Source of the DNA: Megaustenia siamemsis
Lineage: Eukaryota; Mollusca; Gastropoda; Stylommatophora; Ariophantidae
Direction of reading: 5' to 3'
Assembly (NCBI GenBank): GCA_032433765.1
Contig: JAVIAB010000101.1
Location: 66,371,140-66,435,139, forward strand
DNA length: 64,000 nucleotides
Part shown: positions 1-10,032 of the stretch, piece by piece
Layout of the letters: each line of letters begins with the position of its first letter
Position numbering within the stretch: the stretch's first letter is position 1
The notes under the pieces: generated by a model
Databases searched by the model: none
The model's input: the letters and a program-made list of their open reading frames with translations, nothing else
Told to the model about the DNA's origin: nothing
Position numbers and translations under genes: made by a program

Positions 1-790
1 TTGAACGAGGAGAAATTTTAATATAATTTTGCTCAGAAAACAGGCTAATACTATATAACACTTGCTTTGAGCAAGAGAAAAGGACTCTATACACATGTAA
101 AAGCCCTGGACATAAGAAAAGGAATCAAATAGACTACATAATAATAAAAGATAGGTTCCGTAACAGCGACAAGAAAGCCAAAACATATCCAGGAGCAGAT
201 ATTAACTCATATCACAATGCTGTAATGAATCAAATAAAAGTCAAACTAAAGAGAAACAAACTAACAACTAATTCATCAACGATACCACTATATATAACAG
301 CTTTAAATCCAAACGATGTTAATGATATTTGTAGAATATAAGTAAAGAACACATATCACAAGCTGTTAATTAAGAATATCAAATGTTATATCTTCTTAAC
401 ATTCCTGTATGGTACAGTTACATGGATATTAGACAAGACAACATAACAGAAAATGTAAGCCTTTGAAATGTGGATTTATAGAAAAATAGTTAGAATTGGA
501 TGGAAAGAAAAGAAAGAAAATGATGACATCTTGAAATAATTAAAAATAAAAAGAGAACTACTATAAACAACTGAAACAAGAAAAATGAGATTTTTGGGGC
601 ATGCAAAAGACACATCAACCTACTAAAAGTAATGTTGGAAAGGAAACTTCAAGAGAGACAGTTGTAGACCAAGACTAACATGGACGAGTAAAATCAAAAG
701 ATGGACAAGTTAGCCTATGACAACTTTCAACAGGAAAGCAAGAGGCAGAGCGAAATGGCGCATCATGATAGCCAACATTCGATGCGGAGA
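1..790 (+). pseudogene. Internally deleted LINE A copy (endonuclease end joined to RT tail)
   Basis: Bases about 110-345 translate, with breaks, to the end of an APE-type endonuclease: a NQIDYIIIKDRF-like stretch followed by KTYPGADINS. The same segment lies near 63540-63660 on the minus strand. From about 372 the sequence jumps to the far 3' part of the same element, a YGTVTWILDKTT-like RT thumb region and the GHAKRH / RGRPRLTW tail seen at 61424-61765 and 52609-53046. The central RT domain with the YADD box is missing, so this is an internal deletion. Several stops are present. The copy enters from beyond the left window edge, so its 5' limit is unknown. It is non-functional. The LINE assignment is firm; the RTE-like clade is an inference. 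Confidence 0.8.
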
Positions 791-1181
791 CTCACTCAAG
801 TATTATAATGTTAATGGCGCATCTCACAAATGAATAAACTGTAAAAGTCGTCAGCGAGCCCTATCACAATAACAACGAGATGGAGCAGATAGACATGAAG
901 TATCACGCATAGGCCACTTCGGACAACCTGAACGCTTAGAAGCAGCAGAAAGTAGGGAGCAGGGAGAGACCACCAAGCAGTTGATACATCTGAGAATACT
1001 GATTCGGACTTCCTTCTTCCCTTGACGCTGAAAAGTCATTATAGCAAAGAAAAGTAAAATAAAGTTGAGTAAATGTCAACTCATTTTTGCACAAATTATT
1101 CTAGATCATATTACTTACCTCTGATCGCTTTTCGATATGTAAGTGCTAAGAAGACGAAAGGAATTAGTGTTAAAAGAAATA

Positions 1182-1216
1182 TGCAATTTATACAATTTAT
1201 ACAATTTATACAATTT
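1182..1216. repeat. Short 10-bp tandem repeat
   Basis: Three to four copies of a 10-bp unit, ACAATTTATA-like, lie just upstream of the reverse-oriented LINE D fragment. There is no coding significance. Confidence 0.7.
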
Positions 1217-1224
1217 GATGCATC

Positions 1225-1560
1225 GTTCTTTGTTTTCTTCTTTCCTTCCTTGTTTATCTTTCAGCGTCGAGGGGAGATATAATTTGCTGTCTTTCGCTTT
1301 TTCTGTTTGCCTCTGCCGCGTATGTGTTTCCTACTGTTTCTAATTTTCCGTCAATCTATCTTTTTCGTGGTCGACCATTGGGTCTGGTGTTCTCGCAACG
1401 TTTTTTTTGAGGGTTCGTTGTGTTGTGGTTTTGATTTTCCTGCTATGTCACGTGGCCAAACCATTTTATCTGTTGTTTCTTTATACATTCTATGGCGGAG
1501 TTTATTCCTAACCTTTTTCTCAATTCTTCATTTCTGATCATATTTCTCAGGCTGTTTCCT
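1225..1560 (-). pseudogene. LINE D C-terminal fragment
   Basis: Read on the minus strand this matches the tail seen at 22675-23150 and 9150-9550: a region for GHVTRQ-like residues, then a basic RRPRKRW-like stretch, then the terminal part ending near the words for LPSTLK. Frame breaks are frequent. Only the 3' end of the retrotransposon is present, which is normal for 5'-truncated target-primed insertions. No target duplication was identified. Confidence 0.65.
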
Positions 1561-1782
1561 GTAATTCGTCTAACAAATCATTGTTTAGGAAAACAAGTTG
1601 ATAAATGCTGACATCTCTATCAAGGTTGTCAATATCAACTTTCTATCTTCACTTAAATGTTTACAGTGCATTGTGCCTGCGGAAGAAAGGTCTTTGATGT
1701 TGTATTAAGCAAGTACAATATAATACGGAAATAAATAGAGGACAAGAGGAAAAAATATGGCCGCTGCTGTAATGGTTCTATG

Positions 1783-2102
1783 AGAATCGCGATAGCTCAG
1801 TGGTTAGTGCTCTGAACTACAAATGTCAAGATGTCGGGTTCGATCCTGACGGACGTCTTTCAGATTCACAGAGCGTTAAATGGGTACCTGGTTTTTTCTG
1901 GGGAAAGTAAAGCGAAACGGGCGTAAACCGGCCATATTACCTCAAAAAATATGTTTCGAAGGTCAATACAAATTATGATCACTAACGCCATATTGGAAAA
2001 TACAAGGTAAAGGAGACCGAGGCAGGCCATGACTAACATGGGAGAGTAACACTATATTCCCTATACGCCATTAGTCGCCACGGGTTCTTTACATTTCTTT
2101 TA
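1783..2102 (+). mobile_element. tRNA-derived SINE carrying a LINE A scrap
   Basis: The head has pol III promoter boxes: box A TAGCTCAGTGG near 1793 and box B GGTTCGATCC near 1836. It is followed by the SINE body shared with 14286-14547, 26181-26441 and 56430-56674 (motifs TAAATGGGTACC and ACGGGCGTAA). The 3' region is interrupted at about 1992-2052 by about 60 bp identical in all but one or two bases to LINE A sequence at 3043-3103; the SINE then resumes with TATTCCCTATACGCC. A probable target duplication TAATGGTT flanks it (1769-1777 and 2103-2110). The promoter boxes look intact; transcription is untested. Confidence 0.8.
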
Positions 2103-2159
2103 TAATGGTTATAAAAATAGCGATACGAAAACTGTTGTGTCTATAAAGTGTAGTGAGAA

Positions 2160-2660
2160 TGTTCTAAAAGAGGCCGCTGACATCAGATCGGCTCAGGCGT
2201 TATCTCCTGCTATACAGTGCGTTCCAAAAGTCTAATCGCAGGCGAAAATTAGATTGGCTGAACAACTTCCCTAACTACATTGCAAGATGTGTTCAAGTGG
2301 AGTAGTCTCCCCTTTCACCTGACCGTAGCCCTCTTCCCTTCAGTTTCTGGGGTATGCTCAAGGAGAAGGTGAACTCTATGACAATCACAAGATGTAAGAC
2401 ACTTGATTCAACACATGAAGAGTGAATTTACTTAAATTGACGACAATGTGAATTTATTACATCGAATTCACATGAATTTTTCAACAAGCATCAACCCTTG
2501 CATCGCCTATGATGTAATTCATAATGAACACGTTATTTAATATTCCAACTAAATAACAGGTTGGTAATAAATGTCATTTCTTTAAAATATGTACTTTTGC
2601 CTACATGACGAGATTTTAGGAACCGCCTGTATAATGAGAAGGAAACATGTGGGGAAAAAA
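2160..2660. other. Unassigned intergenic stretch
   Basis: I see no coding region, repeat array or recognisable mobile element in this mixed-composition stretch. Confidence 0.5.
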
Positions 2661-2666
2661 AACGAA

Positions 2667-2794
2667 ACATACGAGAGGATTGAGGTACATGAGGCGTTAG
2701 AACCAGTAAAACAGATCATCTATGGTAGAGACATACGAGAGGAGTGAGGTACATGAGGCGTTAGTACCAGTAAAACAGATGATCTATGGTAGAG
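2667..2794. repeat. 64-bp direct tandem duplication
   Basis: Two adjacent 64-bp copies (2667-2730 and 2731-2794) start with ACATACGAGAGGA and differ at only a few positions. It is a recent simple duplication, the smallest version of the minisatellites seen elsewhere in the window. Confidence 0.9.
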
Positions 2795-3004
2795 ACATAT
2801 GGTTGTGGTTAAACATAGACACCTCGGTAGCTGACGCTGATTTATTTTCATTGATATCTACCCACTATATTATTCTAGATTCCAATAAATATTTAATATG
2901 GAATAGAAATTAAATCACAGTACAGCGAATCTGTTACAACAGTGTGAAAACACCAGGCGTCAATGACCGAGCACGAAGAAGATGAAGCGATGTAATATTA
3001 TAAA

Positions 3005-3235
3005 TAATAGGAAACACACCAGCCTAATAAAGGTAACCTCGGATTGGAAAATACAAGGTAAAGGAGACCGAGGCAGGCCAAGATTAACATGGGAGAGTAA
3101 CACCAATAGATGGAGAAGTCAGCTTATGACAAACTGCACTATTAAAACAAGAGACAGAGCAGAATAGCGCACCATGGTAACCAATCTTCAATACTGAGAC
3201 CCCACTCACTAATGATGGTGATGGACGAGAGACGG
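3005..3235 (+). pseudogene. LINE A 3'-end fragment
   Basis: Translates to the A-family tail: a GKGDRGRPRLTW segment, then a region for TIKTRDRAE, ending near a short GATGGTGATGG run that corresponds to the (GAT)n tail of the family. It is 5'-truncated. This copy closely resembles the 60-bp scrap found inside the SINE at 1992-2052. Confidence 0.8.
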
Positions 3236-3399
3236 TACTGAGTATAAATGATAACCTTATCTTGCAATGCGTCCATAATGTGTACAACTGGTGCTGTGTG
3301 GCGCACCATGCGGCTGAACGTACGGTAAGAGTTAATAAGCTTACATAAGTGATTTACCTTTATCAATGTCGCTCGAGGCAGATCATAACTTTCTTTAGC

Positions 3400-3560
3400 G
3401 CGCTGGAAATAAATGGTAATATATGTCTTGAATTGTAAATGATTAAATATCTGGGAACAATGTTAACCTCAGATGGGGTTGTGGTAAAGGAATGCAAATT
3501 AATGCATAAAAAGGCATAGCTGCAGTCAAGCTAAATGTGAGCGAAAATTGGGGAAAAAAA
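3400..3560 (+). pseudogene. LINE RT fragment (thumb region)
   Basis: A short stretch reads NIWEQ / KYLGTMLTSDG-like in overlapping frames, the usual YLG-x-x-x-x-SDG motif just after the LINE RT palm. It is very short and frameshifted, so the family (B or C type) is uncertain. Confidence 0.5.
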
Positions 3561-3949
3561 AAGAAAAAATGGTATGGTAAAAGCTTTATGTAGTTAGTAG
3601 ACGACACAGTTTTGAACGACGTTTCGGCTCATTAGGCCTTCAACAGAAGAAAAAACAAACAACACGCACACACAGATATGTAAGTAAATAAAACTAATCC
3701 TACATAATTAACTAGTAACGAAACATCCAAAACAAAATAATCGAAAGTGATTAAAGAAAAGAAAAATGACGTCCCTGTGTCGTGGACCGTGGTCAGAATG
3801 GGAAAGAAATGGTCACACGGGTGTAGCTGTAATTATACACTTTGGTCAGGTGAAGGGTTCTAAAAATACACGAGCGGGGGGAACGCTGTCTAGGTTATCT
3901 CGACTGCAAAGACACTGACAATGTCTAAAATTATTTATGGGCCTATAAG

Positions 3950-4110
3950 TACATGCACACACACACACACACACACATATGCATGCATACATATATACAC
4001 GTAAAAACAAACATGCACATACTTATACATATCAACATATATATATATATATATATATATATGCATACATATACATATATATGCATACATACATGCACAA
4101 TTATACATGC
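3950..4110. repeat. (CA)n, (TA)n and ATGCATAC-rich microsatellites
   Basis: A (CA)n run near 3953-3977 is followed by (TA)n near 4040-4062 and ATATATGCATACAT-like repeats. The reverse-strand open frames here are low-complexity translations, not genes. Confidence 0.9.
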
Positions 4111-4639
4111 ATATATATGCGCATAACGAATGAAATGTGCGCATAACGCCCACATAATCAGAAGAGTTCTCACTGGTGTCAGTGTGCAAACAGAAAGGAG
4201 AAAGAATAGAATAGTAGAATAACAGGTACTCAAAAGGCGGAAAAAGTTAGATGTCTTAGAGCGGGGTACAATAAAAACATATGAGGAAAAAGTAGCACAG
4301 CAAAAAAAGGGGTATAGGGGAACACCGAAGTGTCTCAATGGGGACTAGTGGAGGAGAACTATGAATAGCATGGCATAGTAGATAGACTAAGGGGCCCAAT
4401 CATGGGCAGTAGAGAAGGCTTTGCAAAACGGAAAGAGTAATCGAAAGGAAATTATGGTGTACGAGTGTGATACGTTCATGCCTCGTGGGGTCAGCGAACC
4501 ATACTGGACTATGAGGCAATTCTCCAAAGCAAATCGGCTGCGGTCGCCAGAGTGACAAAGGACAATGACAGTGATATGGATGTCGTCTTTTCCCTTGTGG
4601 TCTGTGTAGTTGAAATAGAGAAATTCATCTAACAGGCTC

Positions 4640-5005
4640 ACCTCAAGTTAGGTTTCTTCAGCCGCCGGCTTTATCCAGACTCGACCCTCAAGTCTGCATT
4701 CAAGCGGGTCGGTACGGCCCCTTGTGGTCGGAACTGTATCACCTGTGCCTATGCGCTCCCCACTGACTCGGTCTTATTCCCTAAAGGACGGTTCGAGATC
4801 AAGCATAGCTTCACATGTGTAACATCATTTATGTCATCATATGCCAACGATGCCAATTGACTTATATTGGCGAGTCTGGGAGACGATTAGCCGAAATATT
4901 TGATGAATATCTATGAGATATTCAACAGAATACTGGCACTCCAGCATCTTCTTATTTCAGCTCCCCAGACCACAAGGGCCACAAGAAGTCGTTCAAATCT
5001 TAGTC
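4640..5005 (+). pseudogene. Penelope-like element remnant: GIY-YIG endonuclease
   Basis: Across two frames the sequence gives a cysteine-rich segment (CGRNCITCAYAL), then IIYVIICQRC, then the GIY-YIG signature as LTYIGESGRRLAE, then a DIQQNTGTPASSYF / SPDHKGHKK stretch. This order (Cys cluster, Y-V-I-x-C-x-x-C, YIGE-SGR-L, later H) is the C-terminal endonuclease domain of Penelope-like retroelements. A frameshift near 4828 and a stop within the EYL-DIQQ region break it. The upstream RT was not found. It is the only Penelope trace recognised in the window. The domain call is from motif reading. Confidence 0.75.
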
Positions 5006-5094
5006 TACTAATCACGTAAAACTTTTACCACATCATTTTTTCTATTTTTTTAAATTTTCCCTTAATCTCAGATGGTAGGTGTTCAACAGAGGTA

Positions 5095-5630
5095 AGATTG
5101 CAGAATGGATGAGGCAAAAGCAGCTTTCTAAAAAATCAGGAAGATACTGTGCAATCCATTTCTGACAATAGAAACAGGAACAAGAGTTCTTAAATGTTGT
5201 GTAGGACCAGATTTAACATATGGATGTGAATCATTGACAATAAGTCAGAAAACAAAAGTAACTGGAGATTGTAGAGATGTGGTTTTACAGATGAATTTTG
5301 AGAATACCATGAACAGCTGAGATGAAAACGTTCTGAAAGAGGACAAAGTAAAAAGAGAGCTAATTTCCAATATTAGGAAGAAACAATCATCATTTTTTGG
5401 CCATGTAATTAGAAGTGAACAACTGGAATATATTGTAACAACAGGGAAAATTGAGGGACGAAGAGATAGAGGTAAGCAATGAGAAAAGATACCAGACAGC
5501 TTAAGAGAACGTCTTTGAAGAAGGTCAACAACAGAAATGATAAATAACTGTCGTGATCAAAAGTTGTGGAGAAACATGATCACCTACACCTGCAGGCCCT
5601 CCTTGAAAGACGTCTTCCTCCTCCTTTGGT
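5095..5630 (+). pseudogene. LINE C 3' fragment
   Basis: A degraded RT thumb and C-terminal tail: a region for TYGCESLTI, then MKTF-like, then ISNIRKKQSSFFGHVIRSEQLEYIVTTGKIEGRRDRG in broken frame, ending with NNCRDQKLWRNMITY-like residues. The FGHV and basic GRRDRG block are the C-terminal signature of the A/B/C group. It has many stops and is non-functional. Confidence 0.75.
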
Positions 5631-5658
5631 AGGGCAGATCTCTACCCCGCTAACCTTA

Positions 5659-5659
<1 letters not shown>

Positions 5660-5689
<30 letters not shown>

Positions 5690-5690
5690 A
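5660..5690. repeat. (AT)n microsatellite
   Basis: About 14 AT dinucleotides follow the LINE C fragment, possibly grown from its tail. Confidence 0.9.
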
Positions 5691-5954
5691 CTAACAAACT
5701 AACACAGCTTATTAAACTAGATACTAAACTACTACAAAAATAATTAGCTAAATTGAACGGATAATTAAAAAGAACCAAACAAATATACACGTAAATAAAT
5801 GACTACCTATCAAATGTGCACTTCACATGTCAGTACTATATCGAATTACTTACATTTAACATGTGTACAAAATCCTATGAAAAACATAATTATTTATTGA
5901 AGAAGTTAAACATTAATGTACAATGCTAGCTCAATAAAGGCATTTCGAAAAATC

Positions 5955-6140
5955 GTTATCAATCTTTCTTTCTTTTCCTCCACATTTGCCTTCTGACGTT
6001 GATGGGATATATGTTTCGCGGTTACTTACTTTTCTATTAACCTCCTCTGCTGTTACCTCTCTCGGTGTTTCTAGAATTCCTTCCATCCACCTCTTTCTTG
6101 GTCAGTCTCTTCTTCCAGTATTCATGTTGTCTTTTAAAAC
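5955..6140 (-). pseudogene. LINE D-like C-terminal fragment
   Basis: The minus strand reads a KKRWMEGILETPREVTAEEV-like segment, matching the RKRWIKRILESLGG / TPEEAIRRA tail of the D copy at 22675-23150. It is short, 5'-truncated and broken. Confidence 0.6.
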
Positions 6141-6540
6141 TGACAAATTGTCACCACCTTTAGCAGACCTCCACTGCGACAGACATATAAGAGCCACTGG
6201 TAGAACCAGATGTTGAAGTGTTGATGACTTTACTACTAGCATATTGTGAATCTATTTTATTGTAAAGAAAGAAGCAGACATTTCGATTTAATTAAATTAA
6301 GGTAACATGCAAATAATTGCAGTGCTGTGGTAAAGCAGGAGCAAATAGTGGGGTTTAACGTACACTCATACAATGTGTGGTGAAAGTTTTACAAAAATAG
6401 GGACACAAGAAAATAACGTCGTTTCCGCCTATATGCGGCCTTCCTCCCAAAACTAGATACACAACAAATGAACAACGAAATAAAGATAAACTCTACTACA
6501 TTTAGGATGAGTGGTCCAGGTAAACAAAGTTGAAATGAAA

Positions 6541-7112
6541 AGATGGATATGAGATGAACATAATGAGATATTAATATGAGACGAAGATAATGACATTTTA
6601 ATATGAGACGAACATAATGACATTTTAATATGAGATGCACATATTGACATTTTAATATGAGACGAACATAATGGCATTATAATATGAGATGAACATAATG
6701 GCATTATAATATGAGACGAACATAATGGCATTATAATATGAGATGAACATAATGCCATTCTAATATGAGATGAACATAATGCCATTATAATATGAGATGA
6801 ACATAATGTCATTCTAATATGAGACGAACATAATGCCATTATAATATGAGATGAACATAATGCCATTATAATATGAGACGAACATAATGCCATTATAATA
6901 TGAGATGAACATAATGCCATTATAATATGAGACGAAGATAATGTCATTATAATATGAGATGAACATAATGCCATTCTAATATGAGATGAACATAATGCCA
7001 TTATAATATGAGACGAACATAATGCCATTCTAATATGAGATGAACATAATGCCATTATAATATGAGACGAACATAATGCCATTATAATACGAGATGAACA
7101 TAATGCCATTTT
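6541..7112. repeat. 27-bp minisatellite, about 21 units
   Basis: Units of 27 bp contain ATATGAGACGAACATAATG, with a variable joint (CCATT, GACATT or GGCATT). Because 27 is a multiple of three, the minus strand stays open for 234 codons and reads a 9-residue repeat (MALCSSHII-like). That frame is a by-product of the array; I do not call it a gene. The first units near 6541-6660 are more diverged than the rest. The same unit recurs at 8750-8865. Confidence 0.95.
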
Positions 7113-7439
7113 ACGACAATTTTTATTAATGACGTACATAACATAACATCGAATCATCTAAAATATCAGGATTTATTTGAGACGTTCAATAATAATTTTC
7201 AAATCCACTGTATTTCAAGATCATATTACTTCTCTATTTTTTTATGCATATTTAAAGCGAAGACATGGGATTTTGTTTCAGTTAAAACATGTCACCTGCC
7301 AAGGGTTTAACAATACGACCAACACAACATCAAATAATACTCGCATGTACTGTCTCTTGATACGTTTATAGAAAACTGTTGATCATTTTCTTTACAGTGT
7401 ACGCTAAGTTTAACTCTGGATTGAAAGGACCTGTCTTTT

Positions 7440-7628
7440 GAATGTTTGTTCATCCAACAGCTGCGACAACATAATGGCAAGGTGTCATAAAATCGTCGTT
7501 ATGGATGTTTGTTCATCCAACAGCTGCGACAACATAATGGCAAGGTGTCATAAAATCGTCGTTATGGATGTTTGTTCATCCAACAGCTATGACAACATAA
7601 TGGCAAGGTGTCATGAAATCGTCGTTAT
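7440..7628. repeat. 63-bp minisatellite, 3 units
   Basis: Three near-identical 63-bp units (TGTTTGTTCATCCAACAGCT-containing). The plus strand reads a 21-residue repeat; this frame is also considered a by-product. Confidence 0.9.
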
Positions 7629-7649
7629 AGTAAGGAGATAAAGGACAGT

Positions 7650-7975
7650 CTACTCTTCTGATAAAGCTTTTTGTTTGCGTTCCTGAGCTAAGACCCTAAG
7701 GACTAGAAACTGAATGTTGCATGTTAATCTGTTTGTCCCTGGCTGCAGGGTGCAGATATCACCGTCTACGGTGGTATTCGGATTTTGTTTCCGTTGATGA
7801 GTAATTGACGTTTCTAGCCGGGCCGCGCTGCTGCGACCATGGGTGGTTGCCACAGAGAGAAATCATAAATAGCAATTACAGCTGGTGCTGCAGAGACTTG
7901 AACTCACAACCTCTCTTTCTTGAGGCTGGCTTCCAACCCCCCTAAGTGCCACGACACCAACCAATTACCCTTTCT
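7650..7975 (-). mobile_element. Second, different tRNA-derived SINE (probable)
   Basis: On the minus strand a tRNA-like head begins near 7970: GGTTGGTGTCGTGGCACTTA, then box B-like GAGTTCAAGTCTC near 7895. A non-tRNA body follows, down to about 7650. The sequence differs from the main SINE family of the window. It is a single copy, so the body limits and target duplication are uncertain. It could be a lone tRNA-like relic. Confidence 0.45.
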
Positions 7976-7979
7976 GTAG

Positions 7980-8700
7980 TTGTAATATATTTGAATCGTC
8001 CGTTGTGATCTTCTAAACTTATAAACGAACAACATAAACCGTTTAGAACACTTGCGCCGACAATAACACAAGTTATATACACCTAGCTAATGTCCATGAA
8101 ATGTGAGAAAAAAGCATAATATAGAAGAATTCAGTTTTAAAAAAAAGCATAATCTATCTCTCAGATTTGAAACATAGATTACACATTATAGACATTTATT
8201 TATGTTTTTTTTTTTAAATTAAGGACAAGAAACAAATGAACTCATTGTGCAATATCCTGGCCATAGATGGTTAAAAGAAAAATAATGAGGTCTGGTCACA
8301 AAATGATCTTACATATAATACAGTGAGAACAGCAATAATGTAATAAACTTCCGATAGTTCCAGAAATGCCATATTCACACACTTACATTGTTTTTGTTGT
8401 CGTTGTGTCTGGTGCATTCTGAGAGATTTTTATTCATAGATCGCTCTACGTTTTCTCTCATTATCTAGCGCTATTGCCCTTCTCTCATATTGTTTTTTTT
8501 TTAATTTATCATATTGCTGATTTACTTTGTGACTACATCTCATAATGCAATGTAGCACTCTATTTGTGATAACATTTGGTGCTGTAGATTGTTTTATTAT
8601 TATTTGTTTCGTTTAGATGTATCTTATCGATAGTAAACATCGAGCCAATCGTGAGTCAGACACTAGCAGCGAAGTGAAGTTGTCTTAGTTACAAGTCTGT
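7980..8700. other. AT-rich stretch without recognised features
   Basis: AT-rich DNA with T-runs near 8200 and 8490. I see no coding region, LINE motif or array. Confidence 0.5.
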
Positions 8701-8714
8701 CTCACATTCGGTAT

Positions 8715-8900
8715 ATTACACGTCTATTTAATGAAACAGTCACCTGAACATCATGCCATTATAATATGAGACGAACATAATGATATTATAATATGAGACG
8801 AACATAATGACATTATAATATGAGACGAACATAATGACATTATAATATGAGACGAACATAATGACATTACACATCTATTTAATGAAACAGTCACCTGAAC
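8715..8900. repeat. Second 27-bp array flanked by 35-bp direct repeats
   Basis: About four units of the 27-bp sequence found at 6541-7112 occupy 8750-8865. They are bounded by two 35-bp direct repeats, 8715-8749 and 8866-8900, which differ at one base (ATTACAC[G/A]TCTATTTAATG...). The array therefore interrupts an otherwise single-copy sequence. Confidence 0.9.
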
Positions 8901-9149
8901 TGACCAAATGTATACATGGTCAACTGTTCTTACTGGTTGTTACTAAATTGATCAAATAGATAATCCTCTTATAGATGTTAATTTTATAGTCATACCAGTG
9001 TCAGGTCACATTACTTACGACATGGCGGTCATATTCGTAGTCAAAGTCAGCCTAAGAAAAAGATAATCATTTGGATTTTGTATTAAATATATAATAACAA
9101 TCTAAACAATTATATAAATCATCATCCCAACGTTTTGCTACCAATGCCT

Positions 9150-9550
9150 GTCCTGGACCCTAGATGCAAGAACAATAAGAAAAATAGCCTTTACCGAGAT
9201 GAAATGTGTTAGACGAATGACATGAAACAGCCAGAGAGATAAGATTAGAAATAAAGAACTGAGAAAAATGCTAGGTATAACGCTCGCCATAGAATATATA
9301 AAGAAAGAACAAATGAAATGGTTTGACCATGTGACAAGGCAGAAAGATCAAAACACAACACAACGAGCCTTCAATAAATGTTACGAGAACACCAGACCCA
9401 AGGGCCGACCACGAAAATGATAGATTGGCGGAATATTAGAAGACTAGGTATCATAATAGCAGCAGTGGTGAAGAGAAAAGCAAATGACTGCAATGTGTAT
9501 GTCCCTTCAACGTTGACAGGCACGTGAGGAAGAAAAGAAGAAAACGAAAA
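9150..9550 (+). pseudogene. LINE D 3' fragment
   Basis: Reads with breaks: RTIRKIAFTEMKCVRRM-like, then a helix-rich middle, then MKWFDHVTRQKDQNTTQRAFNKCYENTRPKGR, then the end of the ORF and a GAAGAAAAGAAG-rich tail. These blocks match 22675-23150. It is 5'-truncated, with stops in the tail region. Confidence 0.8.
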
Positions 9551-9992
9551 CAATTAAATAGATGGAATGTTAAACACACAAATGTTCCTTTACAAATTTC
9601 TTTTTTTGTCTAACACGTTACGAATCTTTCGTATTTTTCTTCTTTCCGTCTACATCTGATAACAAATATGAAGGGAGGAACAAGTTAACGGACCATTCTC
9701 CTCTTCTGTTGGACTATCCGTATGTTATCTATTCTAGTGATTCTAAAGATTAAATTATTACAACTAACAAGTTTTCTTTGCTGATGTTTATTTGTGTATC
9801 CGAAACTTGTCGGAATGCTCTTTGCTGTCGTTAATGTGTCTGTTTCGTCAAATTTATGGTGAACAGCCACACGGGACATGGCTGCTACACTTTAGTCAAT
9901 ATCTGAACTCGTACCACGTATTCGCATCTTATTTCTTTTCTGTTTGTTTCGATCGTTTATGATGTATGTCACCTTTCTATATATGTCCTTCT

Positions 9993-10032
9993 TGAGCCGA
10001 AGATGGCATATAGAGCAGAAATTCTGAACTCG
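9993..10032 (-). other. Copy of the LINE J terminal motif
   Basis: A segment of about 35 bp around GAGCCGAAGATGGCATATAG matches the 3' ends at 51316-51350 and 60240-60275. On the minus strand it can form a short GCCA-TCTT-CGGC hairpin with one mismatched pair. It sits directly at the start of the 58-bp array. Confidence 0.55.

Noticed and set aside
3935..4338. Minus-strand frames rich in Cys, Tyr and Ile
   Set aside because: They are translations of (CA)n and (TA)n microsatellites and flanking DNA.
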